The position numbers and the translations under genes are program-made. From Bacteroidota bacterium (lineage in GTDB: Bacteria; Bacteroidota; Ignavibacteria; Tepidaquicellales; Tepidaquicellaceae), in the NCBI GenBank assembly GCA_003519545.1, contig DOWN01000268.1:1-19417 (forward strand): a stretch of DNA of 19,417 nt. The letters run 5' to 3'. Every line of letters starts with the position of its first letter. The first letter of the stretch is position 1. The notes beneath the pieces were generated by a model that made no database searches, had not been told where the DNA came from, and saw only the letters and a program-made list of their open reading frames with translations. Below are positions 1 to 8,335 of this stretch, in pieces.

Positions 1-2154
1 GTAAGTAGTATCAGTTGATCCGAATAATACTCTGTATTTTGCGTTAAGTAATACGTTTTGATTTTTAACAATAGGAATTACACCTAAATCACGTTTATCA
101 GTATTAAGTGTATCATTATTTTTCATTTCAAAAGTAGTACCGATTGGAGGAGCAACAGGTGTGTAACCAACAGACTGACCTGTTAATGAATTTCTTACCA
201 ATCTGAAACCTCTTCTGATTTTATTAGATTTACTTACACCATAAGCCATAACAGCAAAGTTGTAAGTTTGTCCATAAACGAAAGCAGAAACACCACCATA
301 ATTTTCAGGGAACTGAGTAGAAGTTAATGTAACAGATCTGAAAATACCTGTATTTGGGAAACCTGCCGGAGTAGGATAAGAGTAAGGAGGTAATACAGGG
401 AAAGGTGCATATTGAACCTGAGGAGTTCCGTTAACAAGAACCTGAACACCTGTTGAGAAAGTATCAACAACAGCACCAATACCATCTCTGATATCATAGA
501 TAGCAACTAATTTAACATTATTAGCACCACCAGGAATAGTTAGAGGATCAGAGAAGTTAGGGAATGTATTTGCTTGATTATTAATTTCATAAATTTCATA
601 ACCTTGGAATTCATAAATATTTGAATCACCAGGTAAGAAAAATACTGAATCCCAGTATCTGTAAGATTCTGAAATGTCAGTCCAGTTTAAAGTAATATTA
701 CACTGTCCCGGTACGGTTGGAGTAAATACAGGAGATACCTGAGGAGCAGGAGGCGGAGGAGTTACTTCAAAATCTGCATCATAGATTTTCTGAGCAGTCT
801 CAGAAAGTCTTTTTACTAAAGTAGCAGAATTTAAGTTACTGTTACCTCTTGCTACGAACTGTGCAAGAACGATATTTTGTGTATCATTAGGTGCAACTTC
901 AAAATCATCAGCACCTGAGTTAAAGATAAATCTTCTGTCACCTGCAGGGTTAACATTAACAGTAATACCTGTAGTACCACCACAGTTTTGAACAGAACCT
1001 TTAGCTTCAGTCCATCCACCGTTTGTTTCAGGATTTCCTGTATAAACAAATTTAGTTGGTGAAGGAGGAGTTGTTAAAGGATTTAAGAATGGAGAACCAT
1101 CTTTTTTAACACCTGAAAGCATTCTATAAGCAGGAATCGGCTCACCGTTAGGATCGGATTCACAAGGAGGAGGAGCAGAACCTGTATTAGTAAAGAATAC
1201 GAAAGAAGTTAATCCAAGAGTATCGCCTGTTTGTCTGTTAACTGGTGATTTAAAATAATCCATACCGAAAGCAGGAGGATTAATTCCATAATCACCGTCA
1301 TTGTTATCAGCATTATAGCAATATCCCATATTTTGAGTAGTATCGCAACCGATATAGTCATCAGTAGCATCACCTAAGTCAGGGTCAACAACAACACCCA
1401 TATAAGTTTTTTTCCAAATGTTAGAACCTCTGTTGATTACTTCCCAATTTACGAACTGTAGATCTTCAAGACCGGGAGAATCATAAGCCCAGATAGTTAA
1501 AGCGATCTGAACTTTTAGTAAAGGAGCGACGATACCACCACCGAAACCTTCACCGGTAGATCTTTGAGAAACATCACCGTCAGTTAAAACGATGAAAGCA
1601 GTCTGACCTGCATTTTTAACACCCGGTTTATCAACACCAGGATCATACTGACCATTTCTGTTAATATCAACATAAGGAGCACCGAAAGGTACCATTTTAT
1701 CCCAGTTGGCATAATCAGGATTATTGTCAGCAGTGCTGGTAGCATAAACATTGTAGATTTTAAAATCCGGATTAGTGACATAAGCACCGGCAGCATTCCA
1801 GTAACCGGGTGAATATTCACCTCTATAGGAAGCCATAACCTGAGCTAAAGAGTCATTAATATAACAACCAATACTTAAACCGGCGGTGAAACATGCGTGT
1901 TTGCCGCCAAATTTAGGCCATTCAAAACCCGGACGATTTTGAAGCGCAGTATTTTGGTTGAAGATACCGGTATTCTGGAAGATAGAATTAATGCTGTTAG
2001 CATTAATGCTTACCCTCTGAATAGTCACAATAGAACCGGTTTGATGATTGTGAGTTATTGGATTCTGATTAAGAGTAACTCTGGGTTTAGCAAAACCTTC
2101 CGAGACCATTAATCCAAAGACCAATAACCAGACGAGTTTAAAATTATATTTCAT
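1..2154 (-). CDS. Large secreted protein with Fn3-like region, partial (C-terminus beyond window)
   Basis: An open frame runs without a stop from an ATG at 2154 to the left edge, giving 718 residues and no C-terminus. It starts with a signal peptide (MKYNFKLVWLLVFGLMVSEGFA, cleavage probably after A22), so the product is exported. Residues 163-171 (DINRNGQYD) look like a calcium-binding DxNxNGxxD loop. A proline linker (PPPPAP, about residue 468) leads into a beta-rich region, about 472-645, with Fn3-like edges (NITLNW near the start, TYNFAVMAY near the end). The family usually ends in a T9SS sorting domain, which would lie outside the window. It follows the TonB-dependent receptor gene by 48 bp with no terminator between, so the two are probably co-transcribed and the protein may be a surface partner of the receptor. 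That role is inferred; no catalytic motif is recognised. A weak Shine-Dalgarno (AAAAGG-like) lies about 10 nt before the ATG. Confidence 0.8.
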   Translation of the reverse strand, partial: MKYNFKLVWLLVFGLMVSEGFAKPRVTLNQNPITHNHQTGSIVTIQRVSINANSINSIFQNTGIFNQNTALQNRPGFEWPKFGGKHACFTAGLSIGCYINDSLAQVMASYRGEYSPGYWNAAGAYVTNPDFKIYNVYATSTADNNPDYANWDKMVPFGAPYVDINRNGQYDPGVDKPGVKNAGQTAFIVLTDGDVSQRSTGEGFGGGIVAPLLKVQIALTIWAYDSPGLEDLQFVNWEVINRGSNIWKKTYMGVVVDPDLGDATDDYIGCDTTQNMGYCYNADNNDGDYGINPPAFGMDYFKSPVNRQTGDTLGLTSFVFFTNTGSAPPPCESDPNGEPIPAYRMLSGVKKDGSPFLNPLTTPPSPTKFVYTGNPETNGGWTEAKGSVQNCGGTTGITVNVNPAGDRRFIFNSGADDFEVAPNDTQNIVLAQFVARGNSNLNSATLVKRLSETAQKIYDADFEVTPPPPAPQVSPVFTPTVPGQCNITLNWTDISESYRYWDSVFFLPGDSNIYEFQGYEIYEINNQANTFPNFSDPLTIPGGANNVKLVAIYDIRDGIGAVVDTFSTGVQVLVNGTPQVQYAPFPVLPPYSYPTPAGFPNTGIFRSVTLTSTQFPENYGGVSAFVYGQTYNFAVMAYGVSKSNKIRRGFRLVRNSLTGQSVGYTPVAPPIGTTFEMKNNDTLNTDKRDLGVIPIVKNQNVLLNAKYRVLFGSTDTTY

Positions 2155-2202
2155 TTCTATAAACCTTTTTTAGTTTTCTTTTAAGAAATACATTAGTATA
2201 AA

Positions 2203-5118
2203 TTAAAAGCTGAATTTAACACCAAATCTGATTTGTCTAGGAGGACCCCAGTTACCTCTTACACTGATTCTTTCCTGCCAGTAATCTCTGAAGAATTCAT
2301 TAGTTTCATATCTTGAAGCTCCTGTAGGAGTTTGCAAGAAACCGTTATCATAAGGAGTTCCTGTTGACGGATAAACAGCGTTAATAATTTCAGAATTTAA
2401 GAGATTGATTACATAAAGATTGAAGTTAAGACTTGTTTTCCAAATGTTAACAGTTTTATCAATTCTTAAATCAACTCTGTATCTCCAGTCAGTAAATAAT
2501 TCATTTTTAGCAGAAAGAGCATTTTCACCAACACCTGTTCCGGTTGCGGAATTAGAAGGTGCTTTTTTCTGATAAGGTCTTCCACTATTAAATGTGAAGA
2601 GTAAGTTAATACCTAAATTTTTAAGAACCTCACCTGCAAAACCCTGAGGAACATCAGTAGGACCGAATCTATAATCAAGATTGACAGAACCTGTATGTCT
2701 TTGATCATAGTCAAGAGGATAAACAAATCTTGGAAGAGTTTGTCCCTGAGTCGGGTCAATGTTATTAGCAAGTAAGAATTTAGAATTAAAATCAGAACCT
2801 GTACCTGTTGCGAAAGATAATGTATAAGCAAGATCAACAGCGAGTCTATTAAATCTTCTCATAGAGAGATAGAAGTCAAGACCTCTTGAAATTGCGAAGT
2901 CATTATTTAAATAAGTTGCAAATCCGTTAGGAATTTTATTCGGTGGACCTTCAACTCTACCTGCACCGATAAGGTCGGTTGATTCTTTATAGAATGCAGT
3001 AACACCCATATCAATATAATCACCGGCTTGATGTTTCACACCGATTTCATATTGAGTAACTTTAGTCGGTTTAAGACTTGAATTTTCAACAACATCCTGT
3101 AAGGAAGTTGATAAGAATCTTCTTAAAGTTTCTTTAGAAACATATAATAAATTTAACTGAGGAAGTTGGATCATTTTTCCATATTGAGCGACAAAAATAG
3201 TTTTATCGGTCACAGGGAAAGAGAAACCTAATCTTGGACTTACTTCAACTGTTGCTTTACTTTGAGTAAAGTCATCTGCGGAAGCAATCTCGCCATCAGG
3301 ACCAACAACATCATTTTCAATATCAATTAAAACTTCATCATTAACATCTAAGAAGTCAATTCTGATACCACCGTTAAAATTGAAATCAGAGAAGCTAACT
3401 TTATCACGGATATAGAAACCACCTGTTAAAGGATGTTTGGATGCAGTACCGTCAAGAGAAGTACCTGTAGCAATCATAGTACCTGTAGGAGCATCAACAA
3501 TTTCATAACCGTAAGTATTTAAAGAACCCTGGTTAGTTCCCCACCATCTGTCTCTTGCATCAACTGTTAAGTCAGCAAGCGGAGAAGGAGTAACTGCCAT
3601 TTTCTTTAAAGTATTGTATTTAAATTCACCACCGAATTTTATTTCGTGGTCACCATATTTTTTAGTAAGTAAAGCCCAAGTAGCATCAAGTTTAGCACCA
3701 ATATAACTGATATCAAGTTTTTGATATAAGTTACGGATTGTTCCTTTATTATTGAATAAAGAAGCAAGGATACCGCTTGAAGAACCGCCTGAACCCTGAA
3801 CTGTTGCAGCTGGATTATAAAGAGTATCACCGTAAAGATAAACATTATCTCTGAATACAGGATCATATTCTTCATTTACAGTTTTGAAGTATGAACCTTG
3901 TAACTCATAGAAGAATGTATTTGATACGTTATGAATAATTTTACCGAAGAACTGGTAATCATCATTACTTAATACACCGTTTCTGTCGGAGTTAGAAGTA
4001 GTATCACCGGTTTCAGTATCGTAGGCAATTACGTTTGCAGTACTAAAAGCTCTACCTTTAGATTGGTAAACAGAACCACCAAATCTTAAGTTAATAGGAA
4101 TTTTACTGTTAGGTAATTCAGTAAAGTTCATATTTAATCTGCCGTTATAAGAGTAAGATGAGAAATCATCATCATAAACTTTTCCGTCAGGGAATAATTT
4201 AGGTAAATTGTTGAAAGCCCAAGATGGACCGTTTATTCTCTGATAAACTCTTTCAACACTACCAAAGAAATTAAATACTCTTGCAAGTTCTTTAGTAGGA
4301 ACAATAGGACCACCGAAAGTAACGTTATAAAGGTTATAACCTTGTTTATTGGTTTTATTCCATTTTCCGTTAAATTCATCAGTCATTGCTTCAATAGAAC
4401 CTGTGAATTTATCGGTACCGCTTTTAGTAGAAACGTTAATAACACCTGAAAGCACGTTTCCATACTCAGCACCGAAACCACCTGTTAAAACTGAAATTTC
4501 CTGTAAAAGTGAACTTGGGATATTTGCTCTGTTAGAACCGTCGAGAGGGTTTGTAGTCTGAACACCGTCAATAATAACGATAGATTCATTAGTTCTACCA
4601 CCACGAATATTAATAGCACCGCCTCTTTCATCCTGAACAACACCTGCAGTTTTAGAAACAATACTATTTATATTTCTTTCGCCGGAATTATTAATCTGAT
4701 CAGAAGTTACAATTCTTCCGGACTGTTCAACATCAATACCTTTTCTTTCAGCAGTAATTTCAATTACTTCAGTTGTAACACCTTGACCTTCGAGCTGCAT
4801 ATTAAAATTAACTTCAGTTCTCTGGTCAACGGATACTCTGACACCGGTTTGCTTAAGTTCAGCATAACCGATTGCGTTAGCTGATACATTGTAAGTACCA
4901 ACATCAACGTTAAGAATAACATATTTTCCGTTTTCATCGGAAAGTGCGCCTATGTTTGATCCTTCAATTTTAATAGTTGCTCCTTCGAGAGGTCTGTTAT
5001 TTTCATCATAAACAGTACCACCAATACTACCTGAAGACTGAGCAAAAGTTAAAGAAGGAATTAAAAACAGGCCGAATAAAAACAGGGAAATTAAATGGTA
5101 AATGAATTTATCCCTCAT
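2203..5118 (-). CDS. TonB-dependent outer membrane receptor (Oar-like) with carboxypeptidase-regulatory N-domain
   Basis: The product is a 971-residue outer membrane beta-barrel receptor. Members of this family import a ligand across the outer membrane using TonB/ExbBD energy. A signal peptide spans residues 1-26 (cleavage after TFA). A CarboxypepD_reg-like beta-sandwich covers about 28-110 (GSIGGTVYDENNRPLEGATI). A TonB-box-like stretch EVIEITA lies at 117-123. The plug covers about 125-235 with IRGGR and IIDGV motifs. The barrel continues to a terminal phenylalanine (IRFGVKFSF), the usual BAM signal. The start at 5118 is chosen because GGAGG lies 5 nt upstream of this ATG. An in-frame TTG at 5130 would consume that Shine-Dalgarno and gives a worse signal peptide. 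The substrate cannot be told from sequence. No SusD-like gene follows; the downstream partner is a different large secreted protein. A strong terminator of the preceding gene lies only about 44 bp upstream and no clear promoter intervenes. Confidence 0.93.
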   Translation of the reverse strand: MRDKFIYHLISLFLFGLFLIPSLTFAQSSGSIGGTVYDENNRPLEGATIKIEGSNIGALSDENGKYVILNVDVGTYNVSANAIGYAELKQTGVRVSVDQRTEVNFNMQLEGQGVTTEVIEITAERKGIDVEQSGRIVTSDQINNSGERNINSIVSKTAGVVQDERGGAINIRGGRTNESIVIIDGVQTTNPLDGSNRANIPSSLLQEISVLTGGFGAEYGNVLSGVINVSTKSGTDKFTGSIEAMTDEFNGKWNKTNKQGYNLYNVTFGGPIVPTKELARVFNFFGSVERVYQRINGPSWAFNNLPKLFPDGKVYDDDFSSYSYNGRLNMNFTELPNSKIPINLRFGGSVYQSKGRAFSTANVIAYDTETGDTTSNSDRNGVLSNDDYQFFGKIIHNVSNTFFYELQGSYFKTVNEEYDPVFRDNVYLYGDTLYNPAATVQGSGGSSSGILASLFNNKGTIRNLYQKLDISYIGAKLDATWALLTKKYGDHEIKFGGEFKYNTLKKMAVTPSPLADLTVDARDRWWGTNQGSLNTYGYEIVDAPTGTMIATGTSLDGTASKHPLTGGFYIRDKVSFSDFNFNGGIRIDFLDVNDEVLIDIENDVVGPDGEIASADDFTQSKATVEVSPRLGFSFPVTDKTIFVAQYGKMIQLPQLNLLYVSKETLRRFLSTSLQDVVENSSLKPTKVTQYEIGVKHQAGDYIDMGVTAFYKESTDLIGAGRVEGPPNKIPNGFATYLNNDFAISRGLDFYLSMRRFNRLAVDLAYTLSFATGTGSDFNSKFLLANNIDPTQGQTLPRFVYPLDYDQRHTGSVNLDYRFGPTDVPQGFAGEVLKNLGINLLFTFNSGRPYQKKAPSNSATGTGVGENALSAKNELFTDWRYRVDLRIDKTVNIWKTSLNFNLYVINLLNSEIINAVYPSTGTPYDNGFLQTPTGASRYETNEFFRDYWQERISVRGNWGPPRQIRFGVKFSF

Positions 5119-5161
5119 TTTTTCCTCCAATAGGTTTTTTAAAAAAATTTTTATTTAAAAA

Positions 5162-5196
5162 CAACCCTCATAATAAATTAATTATTATGAGGGTTG
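5162..5196 (-). terminator. Strong intrinsic terminator of the T9SS cargo gene
   Basis: A perfect 15-bp inverted repeat (5162-5176 with 5182-5196; arm CAACCCTCATAATAA in the plus strand) encloses a 5-nt loop. On the minus strand it is followed directly by five T residues. It begins 27 bp after the stop codon of the upstream gene at 5223, as expected for a rho-independent terminator. It separates that gene from the TonB-dependent receptor gene. Confidence 0.88.
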
Positions 5197-5222
5197 GGGA
5201 TACTTTATAATATTTACGACAA

Positions 5223-7082
5223 TTATTTCACTAAAATCATTTTCTTAGTGTCTTTGAAATTATCAGCAGTTAAAGTATAGAAATAGATACCTGAAGGTAA
5301 AGATGAAGCGTTGAACTGAACTTCATTTAAACCAGCAGAAACAACTTCATTATTGATAAGAGTTGCAACTAATTTACCTGAAACATCATAAACGTTTAAC
5401 ATAACGCTTGATGATTTTGGTAAAGCAAATCTGATTGAAGTTGATGGGTTGAACGGATTAGGGAAATTCTGTGCTAACATAAAGTTGTTAGGAACTTCAG
5501 TTGAAAGATTGTTTACATTAACTTTAGATGCATCAATTGAAACTCTAATGTAAGTTGATCTTGCATTTGAAGGACCGTTACCCATACCGTTAACAAAACT
5601 TCCAGGAATTGAGTCAACCTGTGCAGTCATATTTACGAAATATGTACTTGTAGTTTGATCGTTTTTAGGAGAGATTGAAGGGTAAGTCCAGTCTCTGATA
5701 GGTGAAGTTGTGTTAACTCTGAAAGGTTTTCTCCACTCACTTAGTGAATTACCTGTTGTAGCAAAAGTCATATAGATATCTCTAAATGAAGTAGTATCTA
5801 CAGCACCACCTGTATTAGAAGTAGCAACCATACATGCAACATACATAACTGTATTGTTAGCTGAAGTACCGATTACAGGACGGCAAACAGGTGCAAACAC
5901 ATCATTAACACCAACGTTTGGTGCGAAAGGAACTCCGTTTGGACCAACTGTTGTATTTGTATCAGATTGAATAATCTGTAAACATCTGTTAGGATCAGCA
6001 CCAGGAAGTGAAGTTGACCAGAATAAAATTTGGTTTGGTAAACCCGGGAAATAAGAACCTGATGGTGTCTGAGCAACAACTTCAAAAACTAATTTAGGTG
6101 AATTGTTCTGATAAGTTAAGCAGATACCTCTTAAACCACCTGCTGATTGAGTATCAGCTTCGTTTCTGTTGAAAACTTTGATAGGTGTAGAATAAGTATT
6201 TCCGTTATCTGTTGACTCCATAAAGAATACGTCACCTTGATCAATAGTGCTACCGATGTAAGCTAAACCGATTCTTCCGTCAGCACCTCTCGCTAAAGAA
6301 TAAGTTTCAGCCTGGTCACCGTCAGGAATCTGAACATAACCGGTGAAAGTGCTTGCAGAAAGAGAAGTACCATTATTTCTGTAAGTGAAATCCTGACCGT
6401 TAATTGAAGCAACAAAAGCATATTTGTTTGTTAGCATAACAGTCTGTGTAGGAACCATTCTTGGCCAGATAGCACCTAATGTCATTTGAACATTACCCGG
6501 ATCAAGTCTTGTGAAAGAACCTAAACCAGGAGCAGCATCAGCATAAGCCTGAGCTCTAACAACTGTTCCACCTTCAGCAGCGTGGTTCATAATTAAAGCA
6601 TTACCATCACTTGTTCCTGAAACAACACAGAAACCGTTTTGAGTTGGAGGAACATCAGCGATAAAGCTGAAAGTGTTACCTCTGTCTGAAGAATAGAAGT
6701 ATTTAGTTATTCTTGGTGTGAAGGTAGTAGAAGCTGATGTCATCATAACAACGTGGATAGCATCAGGGTTTGAAGGATCTTGCCAGATTTGCATAGTAGA
6801 TCCATTTGATTGTAAATCATAAAAAGATACGCCACCGGTTTGTCTGTATGCAAATGAAATAATTGTATTGTCAGTGTTTATAACCGGAGCATTGTAAACA
6901 GGTTTGTAATCAACCTTTACATTGTCCAATCTTTTACCGACGACAGCGTCACCGTTAAAATGTTGTTTATAAATTATCTTAGCAAAAGAATCCATTTGTT
7001 CTTTTGTATATCTTCCGTTTGCGAATAATACATTCACTCCCAAAGTGAAGATAAATGCTAAGGATAGTAGTTTTTTAAACAT
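5223..7082 (-). CDS. T9SS cargo protein with Asp-box (BNR-like) repeats and type A C-terminal sorting domain
   Basis: The product is a 619-residue exported protein. A signal peptide occupies residues 1-21 (MFKKLLSLAFIFTLGVNVLFA). The central part is beta-rich and contains two Asp-box-like motifs, SSDRGNTF at 131-138 and STDNGNTY at 290-297, typical of sialidase/BNR beta-propeller folds. No sialidase arginine triad could be assigned, so enzymatic activity is not claimed. Residues 532-619 form a classical T9SS type A sorting domain: QNFPNPFNPSTSIRF, then VYDVSGKLV, LPSGIYFYTL and the terminal KKMILVK. It is therefore expected to be secreted by, or anchored through, the Por (type IX) system. The start is supported by AAAGGAG 6 nt upstream of the ATG. 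The gene has its own promoter-like sequence (7139-7167) and terminator (5162-5196), so it appears monocistronic. Confidence 0.9.
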   Translation of the reverse strand: MFKKLLSLAFIFTLGVNVLFANGRYTKEQMDSFAKIIYKQHFNGDAVVGKRLDNVKVDYKPVYNAPVINTDNTIISFAYRQTGGVSFYDLQSNGSTMQIWQDPSNPDAIHVVMMTSASTTFTPRITKYFYSSDRGNTFSFIADVPPTQNGFCVVSGTSDGNALIMNHAAEGGTVVRAQAYADAAPGLGSFTRLDPGNVQMTLGAIWPRMVPTQTVMLTNKYAFVASINGQDFTYRNNGTSLSASTFTGYVQIPDGDQAETYSLARGADGRIGLAYIGSTIDQGDVFFMESTDNGNTYSTPIKVFNRNEADTQSAGGLRGICLTYQNNSPKLVFEVVAQTPSGSYFPGLPNQILFWSTSLPGADPNRCLQIIQSDTNTTVGPNGVPFAPNVGVNDVFAPVCRPVIGTSANNTVMYVACMVATSNTGGAVDTTSFRDIYMTFATTGNSLSEWRKPFRVNTTSPIRDWTYPSISPKNDQTTSTYFVNMTAQVDSIPGSFVNGMGNGPSNARSTYIRVSIDASKVNVNNLSTEVPNNFMLAQNFPNPFNPSTSIRFALPKSSSVMLNVYDVSGKLVATLINNEVVSAGLNEVQFNASSLPSGIYFYTLTADNFKDTKKMILVK

Positions 7083-7138
7083 TTTTTTCTCCTTTGTTTT
7101 TATTAGATAAATTTTAATTCACTATTAAAATTTTTAGC

Positions 7139-7167
7139 AATTTAACAGATATTTAAATGTATGTCAA
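7139..7167 (-). promoter_or_regulatory. Sigma70-type promoter for the T9SS cargo gene
   Basis: On the minus strand a perfect TTGACA -35 element (7162-7167) is separated by exactly 17 bp from TAAATT (7139-7144), which matches the -10 consensus at 4 of 6 positions. Predicted transcription would start near 7132, leaving a leader of about 50 nt with a good Shine-Dalgarno at 7089-7095. The match is strong for an AT-rich background but unproven. Bacteroidota sensu stricto usually use a different consensus, so a TTGACA box favours the Ignavibacteria/Chlorobi side or a chance match. Confidence 0.55.
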
Positions 7168-7177
7168 TATACAATTT

Positions 7178-7195
7178 CATTAATAAAAATTAATG
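7178..7195. promoter_or_regulatory. Palindrome next to the -35 box, possible operator
   Basis: CATTAAT-AAAA-ATTAATG is a perfect 7-bp inverted repeat with a 4-bp spacer, ending 10 bp upstream of the TTGACA box of the promoter at 7139-7167. Its position suits an activator or repressor site, but AT-rich palindromes arise by chance easily in this gap. Confidence 0.3.
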
Positions 7196-7285
7196 ATTTT
7201 TTAACATTCCATACAGGAAAGAACTGTTAAATTTTATTATTAGATAATATATTTATATGAAAAAAACAAAGTAAAAATTTGTCGC

Positions 7286-7315
7286 ATTTTTGTCGTCTTT
7301 TTAAATGACAAAAAT
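7286..7315. repeat. Inverted repeat downstream of the dehydrogenase gene, weak terminator candidate
   Basis: ATTTTTGTC (7286-7294) and GACAAAAAT (7307-7315) form a perfect 9-bp inverted repeat with a 12-nt spacer, 45 bp after the dehydrogenase stop. A third related copy (AAATTTGTCGC, about 7276-7285) lies beside it. The minus-strand transcript lacks a long T-run after the stem, so it is a poor intrinsic terminator, yet it is the only hairpin available to end that transcription unit. The rest of the 277-bp gap 7083-7359 holds no coding potential that I can see. Confidence 0.35.
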
Positions 7316-7359
7316 TTTAAAATGAATTAATTTTTGAGTGAAATTTTAAGAAAAAATTG

Positions 7360-8265
7360 TTACTTCGTGAATTGTTTTTTTATAAAATTTGCTATCTCAA
7401 TGCTCATTTTTAGGGCGGATTCGGGGGTTTTACCTGCAATGTGATTTGTTAAGATTACGTTTTTGAGTTTGAAAAACTCTTTGTTTATATGAGGTTCATT
7501 TTTGAAAACGTCAAGTGCAGCGGCAGATATTTTACCGGATTTTAAATTTTTAATCAGTGGAGATTCATCTATGACTTCCCCTCTTGATGTATTTATAAGC
7601 ATAACATTTTTTTTGAGATGTCTCATTTTTGATTCATCAAAAAAATTTAAATTATTTTCAGCGGGAATGTGTAAGGTTATATAATCTGAATGACTCAATA
7701 GTAAATTCAGATTAACAAACTTGAATGATTTAAATTTTGATTTTAATTTTTTATTGATGTCGTGGACCAAAATATTCATACCGAAAGATTTACATAATTT
7801 TCCTACACGAGAACCAATTTCACCGAAGCCGATAATTCCGCTAGTTTTATTTTTCAGCTCACATCTGAAAAAATTATAATTTAAAAAATTATTTTTTCTT
7901 GTTATTGAATCGGAATGAATTATGTTTTTGCTTAATGTTAAAATTAAACCGAGAGTAAGTTCGGCAGCGGAATCTGCATTACCATTTCTGCAATGTAAAA
8001 TTTTGATTTTGTTTTTTTGGGCGGAAGATACATCTATATGATCAGTACCTCTTGAAACGGTTGCGATTGTTTTGATACCGCATTTATTTATAAAATCGGA
8101 ATTTAATTTTCTAACACTTCTGATTATTAGAATATCACAGTCATTATAATTCCTCAGAATATCTTCATTAGAAATTCCGGGTTTATATATAACGGTAAAA
8201 AATTTTTTTTGCAGAGATTCAAAAGGTTTTAGAACAATTTTATCCGCAATTAAAATTTTTTTCAT
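7360..8265 (-). CDS. D-isomer-specific 2-hydroxyacid dehydrogenase (SerA-like, no ACT domain)
   Basis: The product is a 301-residue NAD-dependent dehydrogenase of the D-2-hydroxyacid family. Visible landmarks are SRGTDHID (71-78), the AAELTLGLIL helix (100-109), the Rossmann loop GFGEIG (146-151) with Asp169 at the end of the second strand (NAD preference), NTSRGEVIDE with catalytic Arg228, DVFKNEP with Glu257, and catalytic His275 in TNHIAGK. The layout resembles 3-phosphoglycerate dehydrogenase, the first step of serine synthesis. It stops after the catalytic core and lacks the C-terminal ACT or ASB regulatory domains, so glyoxylate/hydroxypyruvate reductase or another 2-hydroxyacid dehydrogenase is equally possible. 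It is clearly richer in Lys, Asn, Ile and Phe codons than its neighbours. It lies 70 bp after engB with no terminator between, so it may be the last gene of the ribosomal transcript. No Shine-Dalgarno is seen. Confidence 0.85.
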   Translation of the reverse strand: MKKILIADKIVLKPFESLQKKFFTVIYKPGISNEDILRNYNDCDILIIRSVRKLNSDFINKCGIKTIATVSRGTDHIDVSSAQKNKIKILHCRNGNADSAAELTLGLILTLSKNIIHSDSITRKNNFLNYNFFRCELKNKTSGIIGFGEIGSRVGKLCKSFGMNILVHDINKKLKSKFKSFKFVNLNLLLSHSDYITLHIPAENNLNFFDESKMRHLKKNVMLINTSRGEVIDESPLIKNLKSGKISAAALDVFKNEPHINKEFFKLKNVILTNHIAGKTPESALKMSIEIANFIKKQFTK

Positions 8266-8335
8266 TTTAATAAAAAGATGAGATTAAAAAAATCAGATAA
8301 ATATTTTACAAGACAAGAGTGAGGGAAAAAATGAA

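Noticed and set aside
5119..5130. TTG start four codons upstream of the TonB receptor ATG
   Set aside because: The four extra codons overlap the GGAGG Shine-Dalgarno that serves the ATG at 5118, and the signal peptide is cleaner from that ATG.
7360..8265. Possible truncation of a full-length SerA
   Set aside because: The catalytic core is complete and no ACT-like remnant is visible in any frame downstream, so a naturally short dehydrogenase is more likely.
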